Shown in pieces: positions 1-7,333 of a stretch of 22,218 bases of DNA. The position numbers and the translations under genes are program-made. The notes under the pieces are model-generated. The model was not told where the DNA came from. It searched no databases and was given only the letters and a program-made list of their open reading frames with translations. The stretch is from an uncultured Actinomycetes bacterium. GTDB lineage: Bacteria > Actinomycetota > Thermoleophilia > Gaiellales > Gaiellaceae. Location: the NCBI GenBank assembly GCA_903930195.1, contig CAIYXH010000213.1, positions 1-22,218 of the forward strand. Reading direction: 5' to 3'. The stretch's first letter is position 1, and each line of letters opens with the position of its first letter.

Positions 1-256
1 CGCCCATACGCACGTCCTCGGTCTGGAACCACCCGTTGGAGGCGTTTGGGCTCACCCCGTGGAGGCAATGACCAAAGCGGGTGAGGTCACACCCTCCGCT
101 TCGGAGACGAAGCAGTCGATCCACCCGGTTCCGCCAACCCACCGTCATCGCTCCCTCGGCTGGGCCCGACGTGACAGGCAACCCGTCACGCGCTCCAGTC
201 GAGATTTCCCTTCGGAATTCGAACCGCCTGCGGCGGAGAGAGAAAGAGAGGCAATC
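1..256. other. 5' flank without a convincing gene
   Basis: I see no convincing gene here. An open frame from an ATG at 59 runs into the leader ORF described next, but its residues are low-complexity (Pro, Ser, Arg, Glu) and resemble no family, so it is probably chance openness in GC-rich DNA. A 6-bp inverted repeat, CGTGAC/GTCACG with a 9-base loop, lies near 169-190 and could be an operator or a weak hairpin. A purine-rich stretch, ggagagagaaagagagg, at 235-251 looks like a ribosome-binding region for the GTG at 257. Confidence 0.4.
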
Positions 257-331
257 GTGAACAGCAGCAACCCGATGTTCCCCGACGTCCCCCGGCTCAC
301 CGAGCGCTTCACCGAGCGGAGGCCGTCGTGA
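257..331 (+). CDS. possible 24-aa leader peptide coupled to the response regulator
   Basis: This is a short open frame starting with GTG at 257, preceded by a purine-rich stretch (agaaagagagg) at a usable distance. It encodes about 24 residues (MNSSNPMFPDVPRLTERFTE plus RRPS). Its TGA at 329-331 overlaps the GTG start of the response regulator at 328 (GTGA), the arrangement typical of translational coupling. The peptide matches nothing I recognise. It has no run of one amino acid suggesting an attenuator and no membrane segment. It could be a real small protein, a coupling device that delivers ribosomes to the regulator, or chance. The overlap geometry and the purine stretch are the only support. 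Confidence 0.35.
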   Translation: MNSSNPMFPDVPRLTERFTERRPS

Positions 332-957
332 AGATCCTGATCGCCGACGACCACAGCCTGATGCTCGCCGGCGTCAAGCAGGCGCTCGAGAACGACCACG
401 GCTTCGAGATCGTCGGCGAGGCCGGCACCGGGCCCGAGGTGATGCCGCTGATCAAGCGGCGGTCGCCCGAGATCGTGCTCCTCGACCTGCGCATGCCGGG
501 GATCGACGGGCTCAGCCTGCTCCAGCGGATCCGCGTCGAGCATCCCGAGGTGAAGGTCGTGATGTGCTCGGTCTCGACGGATCCGGATCAGATCCAGGCC
601 GCGTTCAAGCGCGGGGCCGCCGGCTACATCCTCAAGACGATCAACCCTCTCGACCTCGGTTCGGCGATCCGCCAGGCCGTCGAGGGCACCGCCTTCCACG
701 CGCTCGGCCTGCCCGCGATGACCGAGGAGACCGTGGCGAAGACCGCCGGCCTCACCGATCGCGAGATCGAGATCGTCAAGGCCGTCTCGATGGGCCTCTC
801 GAACAAGGCGATCGCCGCGGAGCTCTGGGTCACGGTGCAGACCGTGAAGTTCCACCTGACGAGCATCTACCGGAAGCTCGGGATCAGCAATCGCACGGAA
901 GCGGCCAACTGGGCGCTCGTCAAGGGCATCGTCACCGAGCAGCAGGTCGCCTCGTGA
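328..957 (+). CDS. NarL/FixJ-family response regulator (REC + LuxR HTH)
   Basis: This 209-residue DNA-binding response regulator is full length for the family. Residues 1-118 form the receiver domain: the acidic pair is D7-D8, the phosphoacceptor is D53 in LLDLRMPGIDG, and the conserved lysine is K103 in GYILKT. Residues 141-200 are a LuxR-type helix-turn-helix (LTDREIEIVKAVSMGLSNK, then TVKFHLTSIYRKLGISNRTE). A partner histidine kinase should phosphorylate D53 and promote dimerisation and promoter binding. No kinase lies in the window, so the signal is unknown. The start is GTG at 328, overlapping the possible leader ORF; MKILIADDH is the expected N-terminus. It ends 60 bases before the rsbQ-like gene, which seems to have its own promoter. 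The co-location suggests stress regulation, but that is inference. Confidence 0.93.
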   Translation: MKILIADDHSLMLAGVKQALENDHGFEIVGEAGTGPEVMPLIKRRSPEIVLLDLRMPGIDGLSLLQRIRVEHPEVKVVMCSVSTDPDQIQAAFKRGAAGYILKTINPLDLGSAIRQAVEGTAFHALGLPAMTEETVAKTAGLTDREIEIVKAVSMGLSNKAIAAELWVTVQTVKFHLTSIYRKLGISNRTEAANWALVKGIVTEQQVAS

Positions 958-1005
958 GCGCCGGGCCGCAGTACACGCGCCACAGACGCTGAGGCGGTAG
1001 CCCGA

Positions 1006-1011
1006 TACCCT
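1006..1011 (+). promoter_or_regulatory. candidate -10 element for a leaderless rsbQ-like mRNA
   Basis: TACCCT fits the actinobacterial TAnnnT -10 pattern and ends 6 bases before the GTG start at 1018. Transcription would then begin at or next to the start codon, giving a leaderless mRNA. This agrees with the absence of a Shine-Dalgarno sequence before the GTG. No convincing -35 is seen. The same geometry recurs elsewhere in the window. Confidence 0.4.
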
Positions 1012-1017
1012 TGGGCG

Positions 1018-1821
1018 GTGGAAGCAGTTGCCCGGCACAACGTGAAGCGCACGGGCGCCGCTGGGGCCCAGCCGCTCGTCTTCGCGCACGGGTTCGGCTG
1101 CGGCCAGGACATGTGGCGGTACGTCGCTCCGCGGTTCGAGGATCGCTTCGACGTCGTCGTCTTCGACCACCTCGGCGCGGGCGGCTCCGACCTCACGGCG
1201 TACGACCCCGAGCGGCACGCGTCACTCGAGGGCTACGCCGCCGATGTGATCGAGCTCTGCGACGACCTGGGACTCGAGGATGTCGTCTTCGTCGGCCACT
1301 CCGTCTCCTCGATGATCGGCGTGCTTGCAGCCCGCATGCGGCCCGACCTCTTCGCGAAGCTCGTGCTCGTCGGACCATCGCCGCGCTACATCGACGACGC
1401 CGGCTACGTCGGCGGCTTCAGCGCCCCGGAGATCGACGAGCTCCTCGACTCGCTCGAGAGCAACTACCTCGGCTGGTCGGGTGCGATGGCGCCGGCGATC
1501 ATGGGCAACCCCGAGCGGCCCGAGCTCGGCGACGAGCTGGCGGCAAGCTTCTGCCGCACCGACCCGGCGATCGCAGCCCAGTTCGCGCGCGTGACCTTCC
1601 TCTCCGACAATCGCGCCGACCTCGCCCACGTCACGGTGCCGACGCTCGTCCTCCAGTGCCGTGACGACGTGATCGCGCCCCAGGCGGTGGGACGGTGGGT
1701 GGCCGAGGCGCTGCCCGACGGCAGGCTCGTGCTCCTCGACGCCGTCGGCCACTGTCCGAACCTGAGCGCGCCCGACGCGACCGCGGCCGCGATCGACGCT
1801 TTCGTTCGCGACGACGGATGA
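1018..1821 (+). CDS. rsbQ: RsbQ-like alpha/beta hydrolase (stress signalling)
   Basis: This 267-residue alpha/beta hydrolase resembles Bacillus subtilis RsbQ along its whole length. Recognisable stretches are FAHGFGCGQDMW, GHSVSSMIGVLA, LVLVGPSPRYIDD, SFCRTDPAIAAQFA, FLSDNRADL and VTVPTLVLQCRDDVIAP. The catalytic triad is S95 (GHSVS), D217 and H245 (GHCPN), close to the RsbQ positions. RsbQ is thought to act on or bind a small hydrophobic ligand and is needed to activate the phosphatase RsbP in the energy-stress branch leading to sigma-B. The plant KAI2/D14 receptors share this fold. The GTG at 1018 gives an N-terminus like that of RsbQ. The TGA overlaps the ATG of the PAS-phosphatase gene (ATGA), the same rsbQ-rsbP order as in Bacillus. 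RsbQ-like proteins also occur as orphan hydrolases, but the neighbour argues for the signalling role. Confidence 0.92.
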   Translation: MEAVARHNVKRTGAAGAQPLVFAHGFGCGQDMWRYVAPRFEDRFDVVVFDHLGAGGSDLTAYDPERHASLEGYAADVIELCDDLGLEDVVFVGHSVSSMIGVLAARMRPDLFAKLVLVGPSPRYIDDAGYVGGFSAPEIDELLDSLESNYLGWSGAMAPAIMGNPERPELGDELAASFCRTDPAIAAQFARVTFLSDNRADLAHVTVPTLVLQCRDDVIAPQAVGRWVAEALPDGRLVLLDAVGHCPNLSAPDATAAAIDAFVRDDG

Positions 1822-2938
1822 GCGGCGAGAGGGCAGGCTTCGACGAGCTGCCCTGCGGGTACCTGGCAACGGGTGCCGACGGGTTGATCGTCGCCGTCAA
1901 CCGCACCTTTCTGACGATGACCGGCTACGCCGAGGCTGACCTCGTCGGCTCGCGCCGCTTCGTCGACCTGCTCGGCGGAGGCGGCCGGATCTACCACGAG
2001 ACACACCTCGCGCCGATGCTCCAGCTCCACGGCTTCGCGAAGGAAATCGCGCTCGATCTGGTCGCGGTCGGTGGTGACCGGATGCCCGTGCTCATCAGCG
2101 CGTCGGCCGGCACGGACGGCGTCGTTCACATCGCGGTGCTTGACGCCACGCAGCGCCGCGGCTACGAGCAGGAGCTCCTGCGCGCGAAGCGCCAGGCGGA
2201 GGAGTCCGAGGCGCGGGCGCATGCGCTCGCCGAGACCCTGCAGCAGATGCTGACGCCGCCGCCGCCGGCGATGGAGGGGATCGCCTGGCGATCGCGTTTC
2301 ACCCGGCGGGCGACGGGCGGGAGCTCGGCGGCGACTTCTACGACGTCTTCGAGGTCGCGCCGGACGACTGGGCCGTCGTGATCGGCGACGTGATGGGGAA
2401 GGGGATCGACGCCGCGGTCGTCGCCGCGATGGCGCGCCACACCCTCCGCACGGCGGCGGTGCGCGCAAAGACCCCGTCCGAGGCGCTGCGCCGGCTCAAC
2501 CGCGTGCTGATCGACGACGACACGGAGCGGTACTGCACCGCGAACTTCGTCCGTCTCCGCCGCGACGGCGACGACTGGTCGCTCACGGCCAGCTCGGCCG
2601 GTCATCCGCTCCCGCTCTGCGTCACTGCCGGAGGCGATCCGCCGGTGGGGATCGGCGAACCGGGATCGATGCTCGGAGTGGTCGAGGAGCCGTCGTTCAC
2701 CGACACGACGATCGAGCTTGGGCAGGGCCAGACGATCGTGCTCTACACCGTCGGGGTGCCCGAGGGCCGGAGCGGACGGGACGACTACGGGGAGTGGCGG
2801 CTCGAGGAGTCGATCCTCCGTCATCGTGTCGGAGGCGCCGCCGGCCTCGCCGCCGGTCTGCTGCGCGACGCGCTGGCCTTTCAGGCCGGGCGCCCGCGCG
2901 ACGACATCGCGATTATCGCCCTCTCGCTGCTTCCGTAG
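1818..2938 (+). pseudogene. rsbP: RsbP-like PAS-PP2C serine phosphatase, frameshifted
   Basis: Two adjoining frames together encode an RsbP-like phosphatase of about 373 residues. The first part, from ATG 1818, holds a PAS domain (about residues 7-115, with GFDELPCGYLATGADG and NRTFLTMTGY) and a coiled-coil linker (about 115-150, KRQAEESEARAHALAETLQQ). The second part holds the SpoIIE/PP2C catalytic domain: GRELGGDFYDVFE, VIGDVMGKGIDAA, SSAGHPLPL and a final PRDDIAIIAL. RsbP dephosphorylates the anti-anti-sigma factor RsbV. The frames join at about 2276-2285. One extra base, for example in the GGGG run at 2276-2279, would restore MEGDRLAIAFHPAGDG with normal family spacing. The usual YTDGVTE motif reads YTVGVPE: Val, codon 2750-2752, replaces a conserved metal-binding Asp. 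It overlaps the rsbQ-like gene. The frameshift could be real or an assembly error. Confidence 0.82.
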
Positions 2939-2958
2939 AAACTCCTCGACCTGGCGGT

Positions 2959-2972
2959 AGGTCCTAGGACCT
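2959..2972. promoter_or_regulatory. 14-bp perfect palindrome, candidate operator
   Basis: AGGTCCTAGGACCT is a perfect 14-bp palindrome with no loop. It lies 21 bases after the phosphatase stop and about 51 bases before the ATG of the secreted deacetylase. With no spacer it would make a poor terminator hairpin, so a dimeric-regulator operator for the downstream gene is likelier. I do not recognise the motif and see no second copy in the window. Confidence 0.35.
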
Positions 2973-3023
2973 TCTGGCCGTCCGTGCGGGAGCACGGGGC
3001 CCGAACCCGGGGAGCATGACGGG

Positions 3024-5995
3024 ATGACGGGAAACCTCAGGCGTGGAGCGACGCTGATCGCCGGGGTGGCCCTCGCCTGTGTCGCCGTCCTCGGGCCGGC
3101 AAGCGGCCTTGCAGTCGCCGGGGACGGGCCGACGGTGACGATCACCGCTCCGCCGAACTACACCTTCGCGAGCACCTCGACCATCGTCTCGGCCGACGTC
3201 GAGGGTGGGGCGGGGCCGTACACCGGCGTCGAGCTCCTCGTCAACGGAACCGTGACCGGCGCCGCGCAGAGTGGCGCCGAAGGGACGTACAGCTTCACGT
3301 GGAGCACGGCATCGCTCTCCGACGGCGCCTACGCGCTCACCGTCCAGGCGACCGACTCGACGGGCACGGTCGGGACCTCGGCGGGGGTCAGCTCGACCGT
3401 CGACCGCACGCCGCCCACGACCACGATCACGGAGCCGTCGGGCCAGTCGTACGCGCAGGGCTCGCTTGCGGTCGAGGCGAAGGCATCGGATGCCTACGGG
3501 GTCGCGCAGGTGCAGTTCCTGATCGACGGCACGCCGAGCGGCGCGCCCGTGACGCAGCCGACGAACGCGCCGGCCTTCCGGTACGCCACGAGCCTCGAGC
3601 TCACCGGGCTGTCCCTCGGGACGCACACGCTGACCGAGGTGACGACGGACAACGCCGGCAACACGACCACCTCGGCGCCGGTGCAGTTCACCGACGGGAG
3701 CGGACCCGCGGTCGCGCTCACGGCGCCGGCCGACTCGTCGTTCGCGACGAAGACGACCACCGTGACCGCGACGGTGTCCGGCGGCACCACGCCGTACCGC
3801 TCGGTGAAGCTCCTCGTCGACGGCGACGCCACCTCGATCGTCCCGACGGTCAGCGGCACCACCTACAGCTTCGCCTGGGACACGACCACCGTCTCGAACG
3901 ACGAGCACACGCTCGCGGTCTCGGCCATCGACGCCAACGGTGAGAGCGCGACCTCCGGCTCGGTGACGGTCACGGTCGCCAACAACCTTCCCGAAGCCAC
4001 GATGTACGCGCCGCTTCCGATGCCCTCGTATGGCTACGAAGCCGCGGACGGGCCGACCACGTTCGAAGTGCACGCCTCGAGCGACGTCGGCGTCGACACC
4101 GTGCAGTTCACCGTCGACGGCACCGCGGCGGGCACTTCGCTCAGCGCCCCGGACGACGCGGTGGCCTCGCCGTACCTCTACAGCGAGAGCTTCGACACCT
4201 CGACGCTCACGCCGGGGACGCACGAGGTCTCGGCGACCGTCACCGACAACGCGGGCAACGTGATCGAGGCGGCGCCCCTCGCGATCAAGACGGGACCGAC
4301 CACGTACGTCCCTGTCCTCAACTACCACGGGATCATCGGCCCACTCGACTCCGAGCCCGACGTGACCGACCAGACCTCCGCCGAGGCCTCGTCCGAGCTC
4401 AGCTACCTCAAGACGAACGGCTACCAGTCGATCACGCTGGCCGCCTACGAGACGTGGCTGCGCAACGGGACGCTCCCGGTGGGCGTGACGAAGCCCGTCC
4501 TGATCACGATCGACGACGGCCTCACCGACGAGGAGGCGTGGGATCCCCTGCTCGCGCAGTACGGCTTCAACGCAGTGCTGTTCGAGGTCACGGGCTTCGC
4601 CGACAACACGGCGCCGAACGGGGACGACCCGAAGGACAACCTCAGCTGGGCGCAGGTGAAGGCGCTCGTCGCGACCGGACGCTGGGAGGTCGCCTTCCAT
4701 GCGGGCCAGGTCGGGCACGGCGACTTCAGCGACGGGACGACCGAGTACGACGGCCAGGCCTATCCATCGACCTGCTGGTCCTTCTACGTCTGTCTCCCGA
4801 GCACCGCCGCCGGCGTGCAGGAGACGCCGGCGACCCTCGAGGCTGCGGTCGAGGCGGACATCACCGCCGGGCGGACCGAGCTGGACCAGGAGATCCCGAC
4901 CGCCGACACCGAGGCCTGGGCCTGCCCCTGGAACGCCTGCGGGCAGTGGGCGAACCAGTACGACGACGCCTCCGGCGCGACGCAGGCCTGGGGGCCGGCG
5001 TACTTCGCCTCGCAGTTCGCGATCGTCTTCACGCAGACCGATCCCGTCGCCTATGCCGGCGCGGGCGGCAACGTCGGCCTCCTCGATGCCTACAACCGCC
5101 ACTACCGCTTCGAGATCGACACCGACACGACGCTCGACGCGTTCGCAGCCCAGCTCACGAACCCGTCGTCGCGTACTACCCGCCGCTCCCGCCCCAAGCA
5201 CCCACCGGGGTCACGGCGAGCGCAGGAGACGGCCAGGCGACGGTGACGTTCTCCCCCGCGACGACAGGTGTCGCGCCGGTCACCTCCTACACGGTCACGG
5301 CGTCGCCCGGCGGGCGGACGGCGACGAGCATGGTCGCAGGCTCGGTCACCGTCGCGGGACTCACCGACGGCACCTCATACACCTTCACGGTCACCGCAAC
5401 GAATGCCGGCGGCACGAGCCAGGTCTCGGCAGCGTCCACTGCCGTAACCCCGGCCGGCTCCGCTCCGCCGGGATCGACGGGGTCGGGGTCAGGCGCCTCC
5501 ACGACCTCGACGCCGTCCTCCGGTTCGAGCTCGAACGGCGGCTCTTCGTCCGGCTCCAGCTCGGTCGCCGCTGCGGCGAGCTCGAGCGCGGGCGTCACGC
5601 CGGGCGCGTCGATCCCGCTGAGCCCGTCGACGGCTGACACTCCGTCGCTGAGCGTCGGCCCGGCGAAGACCACCGTCTCCACGAAGTCCAAGGCCGCGAC
5701 GAAGCAGGTTCGGATGACGATCACGGGCTTCCGCGTCGTCGGCAGGCAGCTGCGGGTCGCGGTGACGCTGCGCCTCGCCCAGCGCGCGAGCGTGACAGTG
5801 ACCCTGATCGGCCCGCACGGCAAGACGATCGGCCGCTGGCATCGGCTCCGCGTCAGGTCGGGCACGACGAGGCTCGTCCTGTCGGTGCGCGCGAAGCCTG
5901 CGGCGGGTCACTACCGCCTCCGCACTGCTTCGGCGGGACTCGGCTCGGTTGCGACGACCGCCACGATCGTGCTGCCGGTCGTCCGTACGGCCTGA
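3024..5995 (+). pseudogene. secreted multidomain polysaccharide deacetylase, frameshifted near its FnIII domain
   Basis: The reconstructed protein has about 990 residues. It starts with a signal peptide (about 1-33, LIAGVALACVAVLG core). Four Ig-like repeats follow (about 36-128, 129-228, 229-322, 324-425), each with a variant of VTITAP then VELLVNG or VQFLIDG. A NodB-type deacetylase domain spans about 427-700: YVPVLNYHG, the metal-site ITIDDG (D497-D498) and EVAFHAGQVGHGD with H559 and H565. The histidine spacing is H-x5-H, looser than the usual H-x3-H. Frame 1 continues to a stop at 5244-5246, but the downstream FnIII domain (PTGVTASAGDGQATVTFSPA), a Ser/Gly/Thr linker and a C-terminal beta-rich domain lie in another frame ending at 5995. 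One missing C at 5162-5164 explains the switch. GGGGAG at 3010-3015 supports ATG 3024. The likely role is trimming N-acetyl groups from extracellular or wall glycans. Truncation at 5246 would leave the catalytic domain intact. Confidence 0.82.
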
Positions 5996-6004
5996 GGTCG
6001 GCGG

Positions 6005-6032
6005 TAGGGGCAGGGTCGCGGCCCTGCCCCTA
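6005..6032. terminator. bidirectional hairpin terminator between convergent genes
   Basis: An 11-bp perfect stem, TAGGGGCAGGG (6005-6015) and CCCTGCCCCTA (6022-6032), encloses the 6-base loop TCGCGG. It lies between the stop of the deacetylase (5995) and the stop of the minus-strand small gene (6047), where both transcription units end. There is no clear T-run on either side, which is common for terminators in high-GC actinobacteria. Confidence 0.8.
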
Positions 6033-6046
6033 CGCGAACCGGCGGC

Positions 6047-6313
6047 TCAGTCTGCCGGCGGCGGGGTCGGGGCTTCGTCGGTCGCGGGCGTCTCGTCGGT
6101 GGCCTCCTCCGCGACGAGCCCGCGGACCTTCGTGGCCAGCACGGCAAGGGTCTCGCTCGAGATCGCGCCGGCTTCGAGCTCCGCGTACGCGGCCTTCCCG
6201 AGTGCCGTGTACGCGCGATCGAGCTCAACCTTCTGCTGTACCTCGCCGGCCGTCTCCTTGGCCTTCGCGGCCGCCTGGTTGGCGGCTGCCTTTGCCTTGT
6301 CGAGCAAGCTCAT
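6047..6313 (-). CDS. small Ala-rich helical protein, unknown function
   Basis: This 88-residue protein is predicted soluble and mainly helical. Residues 1-30 (MSLLDKAKAAANQAAAKAKE and on) form an amphipathic, charged Ala/Lys helix. Residues 31-70 (LDRAYTALGKAAYAELEAGA, ISSETLAVLATKVRGLV) form a second helical region. The tail is acidic and Pro/Thr-rich (TDETPATDEAPTPPPAD). Small actinobacterial proteins of this kind, beginning MSLLDKAK, are common and uncharacterised. GAAGGAGACC just upstream supports the ATG at 6313. It starts 28 bases after the SDR stop, so it is probably the last gene of the GH15-SDR transcript and is closed by the 6005-6032 hairpin. The helices could suggest a membrane-associated or stress-related protein, but nothing in the sequence decides this. 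Confidence 0.8.
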   Translation of the reverse strand: MSLLDKAKAAANQAAAKAKETAGEVQQKVELDRAYTALGKAAYAELEAGAISSETLAVLATKVRGLVAEEATDETPATDEAPTPPPAD

Positions 6314-6341
6314 CTGGTCTCCTTCGGAAAGGGGTGTCTTC

Positions 6342-7333
6342 TCATCCTGCCCTGCGGGCGCGAAAGCCCAACGCGGCCGCGAGCGCGGTGCCGCCCAGAA
6401 GCAGGCGGTAGCGCGACGCGGCGGTGAGGAGGCTCGTGGAGCGCGACTCGTCGTCGAAGCGGCCGTGCGCGCCGGGATCGGTCGCGTCCGGGTCGAAGAG
6501 GTTGCCGAGCCGGGCGGCGCCACCGCGGGCTCGTGCCTCCTGCTGCGCCCCGAAGTTCGTCTCGGCGAGGTAGCGGTCGACGGCGGCATTCGAGAGGCGT
6601 GAGGCGAAGATCGTCTCGAGCACGGGTGAGCCGACCCACCACTCGCGGCGCCGGCGGTCGATGGCGGCGACGATCGTCCGCGCCGCGACCTCCGGCTGGT
6701 AGACCGGCGCCACCGGACGTGGCCGTCCGGGCATCTTGTTCCGTCCGTGCTCGAACTGCGGCGTGTTCACGCCCGGCAGGACGACCCGGGTGAGGCGGAC
6801 GGGGCTCTTGCGGTGCAGCAGCTCGGCGCGCAGGCTGTCATCGAAGCCCTTGATCCCGTGCTTCGCGCCGCAGTAGGGCCCCTGGAGCGGGATGCCGCGG
6901 TAGGCAAGGGCCGAGCTGACCTGCACGATCGTTCCGCTGCCGCGCGCCTCCATGCGGCGGAGCGCCGCCATCGTGCCCCAGACGCTGCCGAGGTAGGTGA
7001 CCTGCGTCGCGCGCTCGAACTCTGCCGGCTCGATCTGCAACGTCTCCGCGAACACCGTCGCCATCGCGTTGTTGACCCACACGTCGATTGGGCCGAGCTC
7101 CTCCTCGATCCGGCTCGCGGCCGCCTCGACCGAGGCTGCATCGGCGACGTCGACGCTCACCGGGAGCACCCGCTGGCCGAGCGCCTCGGCTTCCGCACGT
7201 GTCGCCTCGAGGCCCGCGGCACCGCGGCACCGCGGGCGAGGGCGGCGACGGCGTCGCCACGGGCAGCCAGGGCACGCACCGTGGCGCGGCCGACGCCCGA
7301 CGTCCCGCCGGTGACGACCACCACGCGGCTCAC
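6342..7333 (-). pseudogene. SDR-family oxidoreductase, frameshifted by an 8-bp duplication
   Basis: A classical short-chain dehydrogenase/reductase is split between two frames. The N-terminus (GTG at 7333, SRVVVVTGGTSGVGRATVRAL) carries the Rossmann TGxxxGxG motif and leaves frame near 7230. The rest, from about LPVSVDVADAASVE, is in another frame and carries VNNAMA, VQVSSALAYRG (catalytic Ser about 138) and YCGAKHG (Y151, K155). Removing one copy of the tandem octamer at 7216-7231 restores one frame of 327 residues reading ALARGAAGLEATRAEAEALG, exactly as the family requires. The product would be a soluble NAD(P)-dependent oxidoreductase of unknown substrate. The C-terminal 80 residues include a hydrophobic, Arg-bounded end (LLLGGTALAAALGF) that may touch the membrane. 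Its GTG overlaps the stop of the upstream GH15 gene (GTGA), so the two are co-transcribed. Confidence 0.85.
7216..7235. repeat. tandem 8-bp duplication inside the SDR gene
   Basis: The octamer GCGGCACC occurs at 7216-7223 and again at 7224-7231, followed by a partial third copy, GCGG, at 7232-7235. The duplication adds 8 bases and so shifts the minus-strand SDR frame. Deleting one unit joins the two halves of the protein without loss. It could be a slipped-strand expansion in the cell or an assembly artefact. Confidence 0.85.

Noticed and set aside
145..1218. 357-residue minus-strand frame opposite the response regulator and rsbQ-like gene
   Set aside because: Low-complexity composition, no family, and fully covered by two well-supported plus-strand genes.
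2252..2270. GCC trinucleotide repeat as a phase-variation tract
   Set aside because: The unit is a multiple of three and encodes the Pro run common before PP2C domains, so length changes would not shift the frame.
2270..2290. Programmed -1 ribosomal frameshift in the RsbP-like gene
   Set aside because: No X XXY YYZ slippery heptamer at the frame junction and no obvious downstream stimulator; a simple missing base is a better explanation.
2964..5201. 745-residue open frame on the minus strand opposite the deacetylase
   Set aside because: It is Arg/Gly/Val/Asp-rich with no recognisable domain and mirrors codon bias of the real gene; a shadow frame in GC-rich DNA.
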